Assembly: GCF_008973825.1 (NCBI RefSeq) | Contig: NZ_WCHR01000020.1 | Location: 1 to 64,000 of the forward strand | Length of the DNA stretch: 64,000 nt | DNA from: Gemmobacter serpentinus | GTDB lineage: Bacteria > Pseudomonadota > Alphaproteobacteria > Rhodobacterales > Rhodobacteraceae | Direction: 5' to 3' | Part shown: in pieces, positions 18,511 through 27,812 of the stretch | How positions within the stretch are numbered: the stretch's first letter is position 1 | Layout: every line of letters begins with the position of its first letter | Made by a program: the position numbers and the translations under genes | Notes under the pieces: model-generated | Told to the model about the DNA's origin: nothing | The model's input: the letters and a program-made list of their open reading frames with translations, nothing else | Databases searched by the model: none

Positions 18511-19274
18511 AGAACCACGACCTCAGCGAAGACATCCGGGATTACTGGTCGCGTCGGTCTGAAACCTTCGATCTGGCCTTTGGCCATCGCATCGCCCCGG
18601 GGGCAGAGGCCGAGGCCTGGGCCGCGCCGATGCGCGCGCATCTGCCCCCCGCCCCTTCCCGCGTGCTGGAACTGGCCTGCGGCACCGGCGAGGTGACGCG
18701 GCTGGTGCATGATCTGGGGCATGAGGTGACGGCGCTGGATTTCTCGGAGGCCATGCTGGCGGTGGCACGCGCCAAACACGCGGGCAAGGCGCGGCTGCGC
18801 TTCCTGCTTGCCGATGCGCAGGCCACGATGGAGCCAGATTCCAGCCATGACGCGATCCTGTGCCGCCATCTGGTCTGGACGCTGACGCGGCCCGAGGCAG
18901 CCTTTGCCGACTGGTTCCGCGTCTTGCGGCCCGGCGGGCGGCTGCTGATCTATGATGGGGACTGGGCGAAGCCTGCCCCCGGAGGGGTCTGGGCGGCCAA
19001 GCTGCTGGCACTGTGGGACAGGATCGCCCCCGACCCGCATTATGACGGTGCGATGGGTGCGCGCCATGCCGCGATCATGGCCGAGCTGCCCTTTGGGGAC
19101 GGGCTGCACTTTGACGGGCTGGCCCCGATGCTGGCAGCGGCAGGTTTCACCGCCATCACCCAGCACAGCCATGACCCGATTGCCCGCGCGCAACGGCGGG
19201 TGACCGGGCTGCGCAACCGCCTGCGCACACGGGTTTACAATCGCTTCATCCTGACAGCCTGCAAACCCGGCTGA
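18507..19274 (+). CDS. Class I SAM-dependent methyltransferase
   Basis: 255 residues, UbiE-like Rossmann methyltransferase. Motif I VLELACGTGEVTRLV (about 51), motif II EVTALDFSEAML (about 71), DAILCRHLVWTL, and RVLRPGGRLLIYDGDW (about 138). The substrate cannot be read. Start codon overlaps the pseudoazurin stop, so it belongs to the same transcript; a role in corrinoid or metallophore modification is possible but unsupported. Confidence 0.85.
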   Translation: MKNHDLSEDIRDYWSRRSETFDLAFGHRIAPGAEAEAWAAPMRAHLPPAPSRVLELACGTGEVTRLVHDLGHEVTALDFSEAMLAVARAKHAGKARLRFLLADAQATMEPDSSHDAILCRHLVWTLTRPEAAFADWFRVLRPGGRLLIYDGDWAKPAPGGVWAAKLLALWDRIAPDPHYDGAMGARHAAIMAELPFGDGLHFDGLAPMLAAAGFTAITQHSHDPIARAQRRVTGLRNRLRTRVYNRFILTACKPG

Positions 19275-19373
19275 ACAGGCACTGTATTCGGGCATTCCGA
19301 CAGTCGGCGATCTGCGCTAGGCAGGACCTGCGGCGCCATGCCGATGCATTTTCTAACAGTCAAAGGCGGCCCC

Positions 19374-20246
19374 ATGCAGATCGGCATCGATTCCTACAGC
19401 TTCCACCGCTTTTTCGGCGAGACCTATCCCGGGATCGAAGCCGATCCGGGCAAGCGCCTGACGGTCTGGGATTTTCTGGATCATGTCGTGTCGCTGGGCG
19501 TGGGGGCAGTGTCGCTGGAATCCGCCTTTCTCGATGCGGGCGACACGGCGCTGATTGACGATCTGCGCCGCAAGCTGGACGCGCAGGGGCTGGAGCGGGT
19601 CTGGGCCTGGGGCCATCCGCGCGGTTTCCGTTCCGGGCAGGAACCCGCCGCGATGGAGGATGCCCGTCGCAGCCTGCGAGCCGCGCAAAGCCTTGGCGCG
19701 GGGGTGATGCGGATCTGTGCGGGCGGGCGCGGCACACGGATGGCAAGCTGGCCCCAGATGCGCGAGGCGCTGCTGCCGCTGTTGTCGGACCTAACACGCG
19801 AGGCACAGCGTGCGGGCGTAGTGCTGGCGGTGGAAAACCATATCGACCTGTTTGCCGATGAATTGCTGGATCTGGTCGAAAGCATTGGCAGCCCCTATTT
19901 CGGCATCTGTCTGGATACCGCCAACAATCTGCGCATGTATGAGAACCCGCGCGAGGTTCTGCGCAAGCTCGCCCCCCACACGAAGGCCACCCATATCAAG
20001 GACATCATCGCGCTTGGGGGCGATCCCGGCACCATCGCCTTCTGGCCCAGCGTGGCCACTGGCGAAGGGCTGATCGACATGGCCGAGGTCGTCTCGGTGC
20101 TGCGCGGCGTGAATTACGGCGGCGTTCTGGCCATTGAAATCGACTATCTTGCCCCCGGCCAGGGCGATGAATTTGCAGCCCTTGCCCGCAGCGTCACCAA
20201 TCTGCGCCGGATCCTTGATGGCCAGCCGGCCTTGCCAAGGGGCTGA
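19374..20246 (+). CDS. Xylose isomerase-like TIM-barrel protein (sugar isomerase/epimerase)
   Basis: 290 residues of the AP endonuclease 2/IolE-like family. MQIGIDSYSFHRFFGE at the start, VLAVENHIDLFADELLDL near 145 (metal-ligand Glu), YFGICLDTANNLRMYE near 175 (Asp), KATHIKDI near 210 (His) and VLAIEIDY near 255 (Glu). Start taken at 19374, with AAAGGCGG upstream; an ATG at 19338 lacks a site. No obvious pathway neighbours. Confidence 0.8.
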   Translation: MQIGIDSYSFHRFFGETYPGIEADPGKRLTVWDFLDHVVSLGVGAVSLESAFLDAGDTALIDDLRRKLDAQGLERVWAWGHPRGFRSGQEPAAMEDARRSLRAAQSLGAGVMRICAGGRGTRMASWPQMREALLPLLSDLTREAQRAGVVLAVENHIDLFADELLDLVESIGSPYFGICLDTANNLRMYENPREVLRKLAPHTKATHIKDIIALGGDPGTIAFWPSVATGEGLIDMAEVVSVLRGVNYGGVLAIEIDYLAPGQGDEFAALARSVTNLRRILDGQPALPRG

Positions 20247-20513
20247 GGCCACCGCATGGCATTGCGCCCACCAAGCGCCGGAAAGACCGCAGAACTACGC
20301 CCAAATACAGGCCTGCGCCTGACGGCCGCCGACCGGATCGCCAGATCGTCGATCCAGAACACGGGGGCAATCAATGCCTGATCCTTGCGGACCCCGGAAG
20401 GGCGATAGACCCAAGCACCGATTTCCCCGTGGGGGTGGCACTGACCGTCAGGCTTCTGCGCCACAGCCCGCCATCCCCGAAAGGGGTGCAGCAGTGCAGG
20501 ACGAATTTTTCCG
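20247..20513. other. Spacer between convergent genes, no supported gene
   Basis: A 106-codon leftward open frame crosses this stretch (ending at 20144) but overlaps the isomerase gene and has no recognisable domain. GC-rich and without a clear terminator. Confidence 0.4.
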
Positions 20514-21131
20514 TTAGACGCCGGTCATTTTCATCTTTGCCAATAGCAACGGATCATAGGCCGGGGCCTCGGTCCGGCGCCGCCCGGCTTCGATCTCTGC
20601 CAAGGGCATGGCAGGCGTGATCTTCGCGCCCCCCTCGATGGCCAGACGCTGATAGACGCCGGTGCCCTGCCGCTTCCATTCGATTTCCTCTGCGGAAAGG
20701 TCCCGCGTCACCTTGGCAGGCGCGCCCACCGCAAGCACATTTGGCGGCACCTGCATCCCGGCCTTCACGAAGGCCATGGCGGCGATGATGCTGTTCTCGC
20801 CAATCGATGCCTCATCCATCACCACCGCGTTCATGCCCACCATGGCATTGCGCCCGATATGGCAGCCATGCAGCACCGCGCCGTGACCGATATGGCCCGC
20901 CTCTTCGATCACCACATCCTTGCCGGGAAAGGAATGGATCACGCAGGTTTCCTGCACATTGCAGCCGTGATGCAAGACGATCCGCCCGAAATCACCGCGC
21001 AGCACTGCACAGGGGCCGATATAGACCCCCGCCGCAATGATCACATCGCCGATGACCACCGCATCAGGGTGGACATAGGCGCCGGGGTCAATGACAGGAA
21101 CCACCCCGTCATAGGCGTAAACCCGCGCCAT
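20514..21131 (-). CDS. paaY: PaaY, left-handed beta-helix thioesterase/gamma-carbonic anhydrase family
   Basis: 205 residues with hexapeptide repeats (VIGDVIIAAGVYIGPCAVLRGDFGRIVL through GHIGHGAVLHGCHIGRNAMVGMNAVV) and metal-binding His residues. PaaY hydrolyses dead-end CoA adducts made when the phenylacetate ring intermediate escapes. ATG at 21131; a GTG one codon earlier overlaps the paaZ stop. Last gene of the leftward paa operon. Confidence 0.9.
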   Translation of the reverse strand: MARVYAYDGVVPVIDPGAYVHPDAVVIGDVIIAAGVYIGPCAVLRGDFGRIVLHHGCNVQETCVIHSFPGKDVVIEEAGHIGHGAVLHGCHIGRNAMVGMNAVVMDEASIGENSIIAAMAFVKAGMQVPPNVLAVGAPAKVTRDLSAEEIEWKRQGTGVYQRLAIEGGAKITPAMPLAEIEAGRRRTEAPAYDPLLLAKMKMTGV

Positions 21132-23200
21132 CACCCGACCGCCACAGGCGGCCAGACCTTGGCAACCATGGTCAGCACATCATATTGCGCGACCACCGCG
21201 CCATCCTGTTTGGTCACTCGCGCATCCCATCGCACCTCGCCATGTTCGGCATTGGCGCGGGGATTGATCTCCTTGCAGGTCAGCCTGACCTGCAGGCTGT
21301 CGCCGAAATAGACCGGGGTCAGGAACCGCAGGTTGTCGACACCATAATTCGCCAGAACCGGACCCGGATCAGGGTCCACGAAAAGACCGGCGGCAAACGA
21401 GGCGATCAGATAGCCATGCGCCACCCGATCGTCGAAGAACGGATTGGCCCTGGCCGCATCCGTATCCATATGGGCATAGAAGGTGTCCCCGGTGAAATGG
21501 GCGAAATGTTCGACATCTTCCTGGGTCACCACCCGCGATGCGCTGATCAACTGGTCGCCGATCTTCAATTCGGCCAGAGACTTGCGGAACGGGTGAATGC
21601 CGGTCTGGGCATCCGCGCCCTCGATCCAGCGGCCGGTGACCGCGGACAGCATACGCGGAGCACCCTGAACGGCGGTGCGCTGCATGTAATGCTTGACCCC
21701 GCGCATCCCGCCCATCTCTTCGCCGCCCCCCGCCCGGCCCGGCCCGCCATGGACCAGCGGCGCAAGGGGCGAGCCATGCCCGGTGGACGATTTCGCCGAA
21801 AGCCGGTTGCCAATCATCACCCGGCCGTGGAAGGGGGCCGCGCCAAGCACAACCTCTTCGGCGACCGCCCTGTCATCCGTGAAAACCGAGGCCACAAGCG
21901 ACCCCTTTCCAAGCGCCGCAAGTGCCACCGCCTCGCCAAGATCGTCATAGGGCAAAAGGGTCGACACCGGGCCAAAGGCCTCGACATCATGCACCTGCGC
22001 GGCGGCAAAGGGCCGATCGGCATAAAGCAGGATCGGGTTCATATAGGCCCCTTTGGCGGCATCGCCCGAGGCCACTGACACCTGATCGGGATTTCCCGCG
22101 ACGATTTCGGCCACCGCCTGCAATTCGCGGATGCGCTCGCGCACCTCTACCCGCTGATCGAGGCTGGCAAGCGGGCCCATCCGCGTCTCTGCGGCGTCCG
22201 GCAGACCCAGCGTGGTTTTGCCCAGCCGGTCTGCCAGCGCATCGCGCAGCGCCGCAATACTGGTACGCGGCGCGATGACCCGACGGATCGCCGTGCATTT
22301 CTGCCCCGCCTTCGACGTCATCTCGCGCGCAACCTCTTTCACGAACAGATCGAATTCGGGCGTGCCCGGCTGCGCATCGGGACCGAGGATCGAGGCGTTC
22401 AAACTGTCAGCCTCCATGGTGAAACGCACCGAATGGGCGACGATGGCAGGGTGCGTCTTCAACTTGCGCCCGGTCCAGGCCGAGCCGGTAAAGGTCACTG
22501 CGTCCTGTTCCGTGACGTGATCCAGCAGATCCCCCACCGAACCACAGATCAATTGCAATGCGCCTTCGGGCAGAATGCCGGTATCGACAATGCGCCGCAC
22601 GACCAGTTCTGTCAGGTAAGCGGTCTGGCTGGCCGGTTTGACGATGCAGGGCACGCCGGCAAGCAGGGTCGGCGCGATCTTTTCCAGCATCCCCCAGACC
22701 GGGAAATTGAAGGCGTTGATATGGATGGCCACGCCTTGCAGCGGTGTCAGGATATGCTGGGCAACGAATGATCCGTCCCTGGACAACCCTTCGACCTCGC
22801 CATCGGTCAGGGTGCGGGTATTCGGCAATTCCCGCCGCCCCTTCGAGGCGAAGGCCAGCATCGTGCCGATCCCGCCCTCGATATCGACCCAGCCATCGGG
22901 CCGCGTCGCCCCGGTGCGGAAGCTTTCGGAGTAAAACTCTTCCTTATGTGCCATCAGCGCCAGGCCAAGGGCCTTCAACATCCCTGCCCGGTCATGGAAG
23001 GACATGGCACGAAGTTTCGGCCCTGCAACGCGACGGCCATGTTCCAGCACATCCGCGAAATCAAGCCCGGTGGAATCGATCTGTGCCACGCCTTCGCCGG
23101 TCGCGGCATCGAGCAGCAACTGACCCTCTCTGGTTCCCGGGGTCCACTGGCTGCAGACATAGCTTTCAAGACGACGCAGGGGGCGGGTCGGCGCGTTCAT
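21131..23200 (-). CDS. paaZ: PaaZ, bifunctional oxepin-CoA hydrolase / semialdehyde dehydrogenase
   Basis: 689 residues. N-terminal aldehyde dehydrogenase domain (about 1-530; catalytic Cys in [12 protein letters not shown]) and C-terminal MaoC-like hydratase (about 545-689; [14 protein letters not shown] and [11 protein letters not shown]). The hydratase opens the oxepin ring of the CoA ester and the dehydrogenase oxidises the aldehyde so formed. Start at [14 protein letters not shown]; longer readings are not needed. Separated by 59 bp from the upstream gene and overlapping paaY. Confidence 0.95.
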   Translation of the reverse strand: MNAPTRPLRRLESYVCSQWTPGTREGQLLLDAATGEGVAQIDSTGLDFADVLEHGRRVAGPKLRAMSFHDRAGMLKALGLALMAHKEEFYSESFRTGATRPDGWVDIEGGIGTMLAFASKGRRELPNTRTLTDGEVEGLSRDGSFVAQHILTPLQGVAIHINAFNFPVWGMLEKIAPTLLAGVPCIVKPASQTAYLTELVVRRIVDTGILPEGALQLICGSVGDLLDHVTEQDAVTFTGSAWTGRKLKTHPAIVAHSVRFTMEADSLNASILGPDAQPGTPEFDLFVKEVAREMTSKAGQKCTAIRRVIAPRTSIAALRDALADRLGKTTLGLPDAAETRMGPLASLDQRVEVRERIRELQAVAEIVAGNPDQVSVASGDAAKGAYMNPILLYADRPFAAAQVHDVEAFGPVSTLLPYDDLGEAVALAALGKGSLVASVFTDDRAVAEEVVLGAAPFHGRVMIGNRLSAKSSTGHGSPLAPLVHGGPGRAGGGEEMGGMRGVKHYMQRTAVQGAPRMLSAVTGRWIEGADAQTGIHPFRKSLAELKIGDQLISASRVVTQEDVEHFAHFTGDTFYAHMDTDAARANPFFDDRVAHGYLIASFAAGLFVDPDPGPVLANYGVDNLRFLTPVYFGDSLQVRLTCKEINPRANAEHGEVRWDARVTKQDGAVVAQYDVLTMVAKVWPPVAVG

Positions 23201-23259
23201 CGGAATTTCCTTACATTCATTCGCAATAGGCTGCGGCCATGCACGCCACAGCCCGTATT

Positions 23260-24012
23260 TCACAGCCCGACAGCCACGAGCCGTTCATCAGCCAAGGCGG
23301 CCCAGCGGGACAGAAGTGCCTCATTCGGGTGATGACGCAGCCCGAATTTGCGCAGGGTCTCGAAGCGGCCCGACCCTGCGACACCAAAGGTCGCGGCGAC
23401 GCGCGGACGCCAATAGGCGACCGAAAGCGCAGCCTCCGCGCGCCCTTCAGACGTGGCACAGATGCGCTCCAGCCCCTCAAGGCCCAGATCTGCATGGCGC
23501 GCCTCACGCGGGGCGATCTCGCGGAAAACTTCGGCCAGCGGCGCATAGGACACGCGTGTCAGCTCGGTCATCTGCACGCCGGTCGCAAGCCCTTGCAGCA
23601 CATTCATCACCACAGCATCAATCCAGCCATTGATCGGGTAATGCAGCACCGCCAAACGGTTGTCGGTTCCGGCCCGGGCTGTGCCCAGATCGGTATCCCG
23701 ATCCAGCCGGGCCGACCAGTCATGGCTTGCCTGATAGCGCAGCACATCGGTGCCAAAGCCGGCCATCACCGCCAGCACCCGCTCAGCATGGTCGGCCTTT
23801 TCCAGCGTGATCCGGCTTGCGGCGATCCGCTCCTTGATTGCGGGCGCGAAATTGATGGAATCCGCAAATCCGGCCGAGGCCGCCAACTCGCTGTCCACAA
23901 AAGACGACATCAGCCGCAGCAATTCGCCCCGATAACGGGCAGGCACATTTTCAGGGGCGCTGAGCACACCGCCCTGCGCAAGATAGTCTTCGATACTCAT
24001 TGTCTCGGACAT
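23260..24012 (-). CDS. Extra PaaA/PaaC-family protein
   Basis: 250 residues of the phenylacetic acid catabolic (ferritin-like) family, placed between paaE and paaZ in addition to the normal paaA and paaC. Helical pattern throughout; PREARHADLGLEGLE (about 180) keeps a Glu-x-x-His motif, while the first site reads EKADHAERV, so one of the two usual diiron motifs looks altered. It is not in the five-gene E. coli epoxidase set. It could be an alternative or regulatory subunit; the exact role is unknown. Start at 24012 has GGAGG; other in-frame ATGs lie at 24036 and 24000. Confidence 0.75.
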   Translation of the reverse strand: MSETMSIEDYLAQGGVLSAPENVPARYRGELLRLMSSFVDSELAASAGFADSINFAPAIKERIAASRITLEKADHAERVLAVMAGFGTDVLRYQASHDWSARLDRDTDLGTARAGTDNRLAVLHYPINGWIDAVVMNVLQGLATGVQMTELTRVSYAPLAEVFREIAPREARHADLGLEGLERICATSEGRAEAALSVAYWRPRVAATFGVAGSGRFETLRKFGLRHHPNEALLSRWAALADERLVAVGL

Positions 24013-24042
24013 GGTTTCCTCCGCTGTCCCGGCCATCGCCTG

Positions 24043-25119
24043 TCACTCGTCATAGGTGACAACAACCCGCTCGCTGATCGGCATCGCCTGACAAGACAGG
24101 ACATAGCCTGCGCGCACCTCGTAATCTTCCAACGCATGGTTGACGGCCATCTCCACCTCGCCCTCCAGCACCTTGCAGCGGCAGGTTGAACAGACGCCCG
24201 CCTTGCAGGAATAGGGCGCATCAAGTTTCGCCGCGATCGCGGCATCCAGAATGGTTTCGCCCCCGCGGGCCATTTCGAAACTGCGCGTGGCACCGTCCAG
24301 CGTCACCGTGGCCTGCACCCCTGTGCCGGGCACGGTGGCGGATTTCGAAACGGCCCGGGTCTTGGCCCGACCCTGCTGACCGCTGGCGAACAGCTCGAAC
24401 TTGATCTGGTCATCGCGCAGCCCGTGATCCCTCAGGGATTGCGCGATGGCCAGCATCATCGGCTCCGGCCCGCAGATGAAGGCCATGTCGATGGCCTTTG
24501 CATCCAGCCAATGCGTGAACAGCCCGCTCATCTTTTCCGCGTCGATGCGCCCGGTGAACAGGTCAATCTCCTGCCCTTCCTGCTCCAGCACATGGATCAC
24601 GGAGAAACGACCAAGATAGAGGTTCTTCAGATCCTCCAGCTCCTCACGGAACATGATCGTGTTGATCTGACGGTTGGAATAGACCAGCGTGAAGCGCGCT
24701 TTCGGCTCACGCGCCAGGGTCGTCTTGATGATGGACAGCACCGGCGTAATACCCGATCCACCGGCAAAGCCCAGATATTGGCGCGCCGCCGTTTCATCCA
24801 GCGGGGCAAAAAACTTGCCCATCGGTGGCATCGCCTCGAGCTCGTCACCGGGGGCAAGGCTTTCATTGACCCAGGTCGAGAATGCCCCGCCATCGACGCG
24901 CTTGATGCCCACCTTCAGGCAGCCCTCGTCGCGGCCTGCGCAGATGGAATAGCTGCGGCGCAATTCCTCGCCATCGAAATCGCGGCGGAAGGTCAGATAT
25001 TGTCCCTGGGTGAAGTCGAAAAGCGCGACATCCTCGTCGCGGGGGCGCAATGTCACAACGACAGCATCGCGGGTTTCGCGGCGAACATCGGTGACTTTCA
25101 ACGGGTGAAAGCGTGCCAT
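24043..25119 (-). CDS. paaE: PaaE, phenylacetyl-CoA epoxidase reductase
   Basis: 358 residues. Ferredoxin-NADP reductase-like domain (FAD site RRSYSICAG about 54; NAD-binding LGFAGGSGITPVLSI about 115) followed by a plant-type 2Fe-2S domain (YSCKAGVCSTCRCKV about 305 and a fourth Cys in LSCQA). Passes electrons from NADPH to the diiron subunit PaaA. 28 bp after paaD. Confidence 0.95.
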   Translation of the reverse strand: MARFHPLKVTDVRRETRDAVVVTLRPRDEDVALFDFTQGQYLTFRRDFDGEELRRSYSICAGRDEGCLKVGIKRVDGGAFSTWVNESLAPGDELEAMPPMGKFFAPLDETAARQYLGFAGGSGITPVLSIIKTTLAREPKARFTLVYSNRQINTIMFREELEDLKNLYLGRFSVIHVLEQEGQEIDLFTGRIDAEKMSGLFTHWLDAKAIDMAFICGPEPMMLAIAQSLRDHGLRDDQIKFELFASGQQGRAKTRAVSKSATVPGTGVQATVTLDGATRSFEMARGGETILDAAIAAKLDAPYSCKAGVCSTCRCKVLEGEVEMAVNHALEDYEVRAGYVLSCQAMPISERVVVTYDE

Positions 25120-25147
25120 TCGGGTTCGTTCCTTGTCGAAGGCATCC

Positions 25148-25669
25148 TCAGATGCACTTGAAATAGTCGAAAGGTTCCAGACAATCCTTGCAGCGCCAGC
25201 TGGCCTTGCAGGGGGTCGAACCGGCCTGCGACAGCCGTTCGGTATGGGTCGATCCGCAGCGCGGACAGGCGATCACCAGATTGGATGTGCCCGCCAAGCG
25301 CGAGATCCGACCGGCCAGCCTCCCGTCGGGTGCCGTGCCGTCGATGGGCGGCGCAATCCCGTAGGCGCGCAGCTTCTCGCGTCCTTCAGCGGTCAACCAG
25401 TCGGTGGTCCAGGGCGGTGACAAACGCCGCTCCAGCCGCACCTTCTCGACCCCCCGCGCATGAAGCGCGGCCGCGATATCGAGATTGATGACCGTGGTGG
25501 CGGGGCAGCCCGAATAGGTGGGCGTAACCGTCACAACCAGGGTGTCCGCTTGCCATTCCACATCGCGGACAATGCCCAGGTCGGTCAGCGAGATCACGGG
25601 AATCTCCGGGTCCGGCACCTGCGAAAGCCAGTCCCAGACCTGTGTCAGTTCGGGGCGCGCAGCATCCAT
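25148..25669 (-). CDS. paaD: PaaD, Fe-S maturation factor of the epoxidase
   Basis: 173 residues. N-terminal DUF59/MIP18 domain (VPDPEIPVISLTDLGIVRDV and TPTYSGCPAT) and a C-terminal zinc-ribbon (CPRCGS, then CKASWRCKDC). Needed for assembly of the reductase or epoxidase. ATG at 25669 starts four bases after the paaC stop. Confidence 0.93.
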   Translation of the reverse strand: MDAARPELTQVWDWLSQVPDPEIPVISLTDLGIVRDVEWQADTLVVTVTPTYSGCPATTVINLDIAAALHARGVEKVRLERRLSPPWTTDWLTAEGREKLRAYGIAPPIDGTAPDGRLAGRISRLAGTSNLVIACPRCGSTHTERLSQAGSTPCKASWRCKDCLEPFDYFKCI

Positions 25670-25673
25670 CGCA

Positions 25674-26462
25674 TCACCAGCTTGCGCCGGGATAGGCGCG
25701 TTGCAGGAATTGCATCTCGGCCAGGATGAAGCCCAGATATTCGCTGTGAACCCCGGTCTTGCCGCCCGTGCCTTTGACCCCATGTTGCCAAACCTCACCC
25801 GGATGGGTCAGCGTGGCTTCGGCCAGGACATCGGCAATGGTGCGGTCCCATCCAGCCTTGAGGCTTGACGGCAGAACCGCGATCCCGGCCTCGGCCATCG
25901 CGCGGTCGGTCGCATCGTCGGCGAACATCTCGCCTGTATAGGGGAACAGAAGGTCAAGCGCCTTCTGCATCCGGGCATGGCTTTCCGTCGTGCCATCACC
26001 CAGCCGCACCACCAGATCGGCAGAACGTTCCAGATGATAGGCCACTTCCTTTTCCGCCTTGGCGGCAATCTCGGCCACCCGCGGATCGGAGGATGCCTTC
26101 AGCGCCCGCAGCAGTTCGATGTGAAAGGCGTCGAACAGGAATTGCCGCATCAGCGTCTGGCCAAAATCGCCATTCGGGCGCTCTACCAGCAGCAGATTGC
26201 GGAAGGCACCCGCGTCGCGCAAGAAGGCAAGTGCGTCCGCCGTGCGTCCCTTTCCCTCCACCTCGGCGGCAAGACCCAACCAAAGCTGGCACTGGCCAAT
26301 CAGATCCAGCGCCTGGTTCGACAGGGCAATGTCTTCCTCCAATGCCGGGCCATGGCCGCACCATTCCGACACCCGGTGGCCAAGGATCAGCACATTGTCG
26401 CCAATCCGTTGCAGCCATTCGGCGAATACGGCGCGGTCAACCGCTTCCAATGCCCCGCTCAT
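25674..26462 (-). CDS. paaC: PaaC, structural subunit of phenylacetyl-CoA epoxidase
   Basis: 262 residues, ferritin-like. Typical PaaC segments are LGHRVSEWCGHGPALEEDIALSNQALDLIGQ near the start, NGDFGQTLMRQFLFDAFH, and GGKTGVHSEYLGFILAEMQFLQRAYPGA at the end. It pairs with PaaA. ATG at 26462 overlaps the paaB stop; a GTG precedes it by one codon. Confidence 0.95.
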   Translation of the reverse strand: MSGALEAVDRAVFAEWLQRIGDNVLILGHRVSEWCGHGPALEEDIALSNQALDLIGQCQLWLGLAAEVEGKGRTADALAFLRDAGAFRNLLLVERPNGDFGQTLMRQFLFDAFHIELLRALKASSDPRVAEIAAKAEKEVAYHLERSADLVVRLGDGTTESHARMQKALDLLFPYTGEMFADDATDRAMAEAGIAVLPSSLKAGWDRTIADVLAEATLTHPGEVWQHGVKGTGGKTGVHSEYLGFILAEMQFLQRAYPGASW

Positions 26463-26746
26463 CACATATGCCCGATTTCTTCGGGGATGTCGAAGAAGGT
26501 CGGGTGGCGATACACCTTGGAATTCGCCGGCTCGAACAGCGGGCCTTTATCCGACGGGCTGGAGGCAGAGATGCTGTTCGACGGCACCACCCAGATGGAC
26601 ACGCCCTCATTGCGGCGGGTGTAGACGTCGCGCGCATTGCGGATCGCCATTTCGGCATCGGGCGCGTGCAAGCTGCCCACATGCCGATGGTTCAGCCCGT
26701 GCTGACCACGGATAAAGATTTCCCAAAGGGGCCATTCGCTGGACAT
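26462..26746 (-). CDS. paaB: PaaB subunit of phenylacetyl-CoA epoxidase
   Basis: 94 residues, the standard size. WPLWEIFIRGQHGLNHRHVGSLHAPDAEMAIRNARDVYTRR is the family signature. A small subunit that holds the (PaaAC)2 units together. Overlaps paaC by one base. Confidence 0.96.
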   Translation of the reverse strand: MSSEWPLWEIFIRGQHGLNHRHVGSLHAPDAEMAIRNARDVYTRRNEGVSIWVVPSNSISASSPSDKGPLFEPANSKVYRHPTFFDIPEEIGHM

Positions 26747-26782
26747 GTCTTGCTCCTCCCGGAAGCTGGATATGCGCTTGGA

Positions 26783-26800
26783 TGGGCGGGCACTCGCCCA
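26783..26800 (-). other. Short intergenic hairpin between paaA and paaB
   Basis: TGGGCG (26783-26788) pairs with CGCCCA (26795-26800) with a six-base loop. It lies in the 63-bp gap after paaA and may shape mRNA stability within the operon rather than terminate it. Confidence 0.35.
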
Positions 26801-26809
26801 CCCGACAGA

Positions 26810-27796
26810 TTATTCGGCGGCAATGCGGCGGCTGGCCGCCTTTTCGGCATGGGCCATCAGGCCGTCACGGAACCAGGCCCCATCGTCCCAGGCCTTGATC
26901 CGTGCCCCAAGGCGTTCGGCATTGCAGGGGCCATTGCCCGCAATCACCGCAAAGAATTCCGACCAGTCGGGCTCGGAAAAGTCATACCCGCCCTTTTCCT
27001 CGTTCCAGACTAGGTTGTCGTCCGGCACGGTCAGGCCAAGGTATTTCGCCTGCGGCACGGTCTGGTCGACGAATTTCTGGCGCAGTTCGTCATTGGTGTT
27101 CATCTTGATCTTCCAGGCCATCGACTGCGCCGAATGGACGGAATCCTTGTCGGAGGGGCCGAACATCATCAGCGCCGGATACCAGAAGCGGTTCAGCGCA
27201 TCCTGCGCCATCGCCTTCTGTTCCGGGGAGCCTGCGCACATCTTCATCATGATGTCATAGCCCTGCCGTTGGTGGAACGACTCTTCCTTGCAGATGCGGA
27301 TCATCGCGCGGGAATAGGGGCCATAGCTGGTGCGCTGCAGCGGCACCTGGTTCATGATTGCCGCGCCATCGACCAGCCAGCCGACCGCGCCCATATCGGC
27401 CCAGGTCAGCGTCGGATAGTTGAAGATCGACGAATATTTCATGTTCCCCGAATGCAGCTTCTCCATCAGCTCATCCCGGGTCACGCCCAGCGTTTCCGCC
27501 GCCGAATAGAGATAGAGCCCATGCCCCGCCTCATCCTGAACCTTGGCCAGCAGGATCGCCTTGCGCTCAAGCGTGGGGGCACGGGTGATCCAGTTGCCCT
27601 CGGGCAGCTGGCCGACGATTTCGGAATGCGCGTGCTGCCCCATCTGGCGGATCAGCGTCTTGCGATAGCCTTCCGGCATCCATTCCTTCGGCTCGATCTT
27701 CTCGCCGCGGTCGATGCGCTCCTGAAAGGCCAGTTCCTGCGGCGTCATCTCCTCGCGGGATTTCGACCCTTCGGACTTTACAAGCTGTGCATACAT
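26810..27796 (-). CDS. paaA: PaaA, catalytic diiron subunit of phenylacetyl-CoA epoxidase
   Basis: 328 residues. Diiron motifs [12 protein letters not shown] (about 89) and [13 protein letters not shown] (about 165) are intact. Forms ring 1,2-epoxyphenylacetyl-CoA using O2 and electrons from PaaE. Start set at [10 protein letters not shown], 16 bp downstream of the paaJ stop; longer frames upstream overlap paaJ. Confidence 0.97.
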   Translation of the reverse strand: MYAQLVKSEGSKSREEMTPQELAFQERIDRGEKIEPKEWMPEGYRKTLIRQMGQHAHSEIVGQLPEGNWITRAPTLERKAILLAKVQDEAGHGLYLYSAAETLGVTRDELMEKLHSGNMKYSSIFNYPTLTWADMGAVGWLVDGAAIMNQVPLQRTSYGPYSRAMIRICKEESFHQRQGYDIMMKMCAGSPEQKAMAQDALNRFWYPALMMFGPSDKDSVHSAQSMAWKIKMNTNDELRQKFVDQTVPQAKYLGLTVPDDNLVWNEEKGGYDFSEPDWSEFFAVIAGNGPCNAERLGARIKAWDDGAWFRDGLMAHAEKAASRRIAAE

Positions 27797-27812
27797 GGCA
27801 GTCCCTTTCCGA

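Noticed and set aside
20144-20464. A 106-codon leftward frame between the TIM-barrel gene and paaY
   Set aside because: Overlaps the end of the isomerase gene, has no domain and no clear ribosome site.
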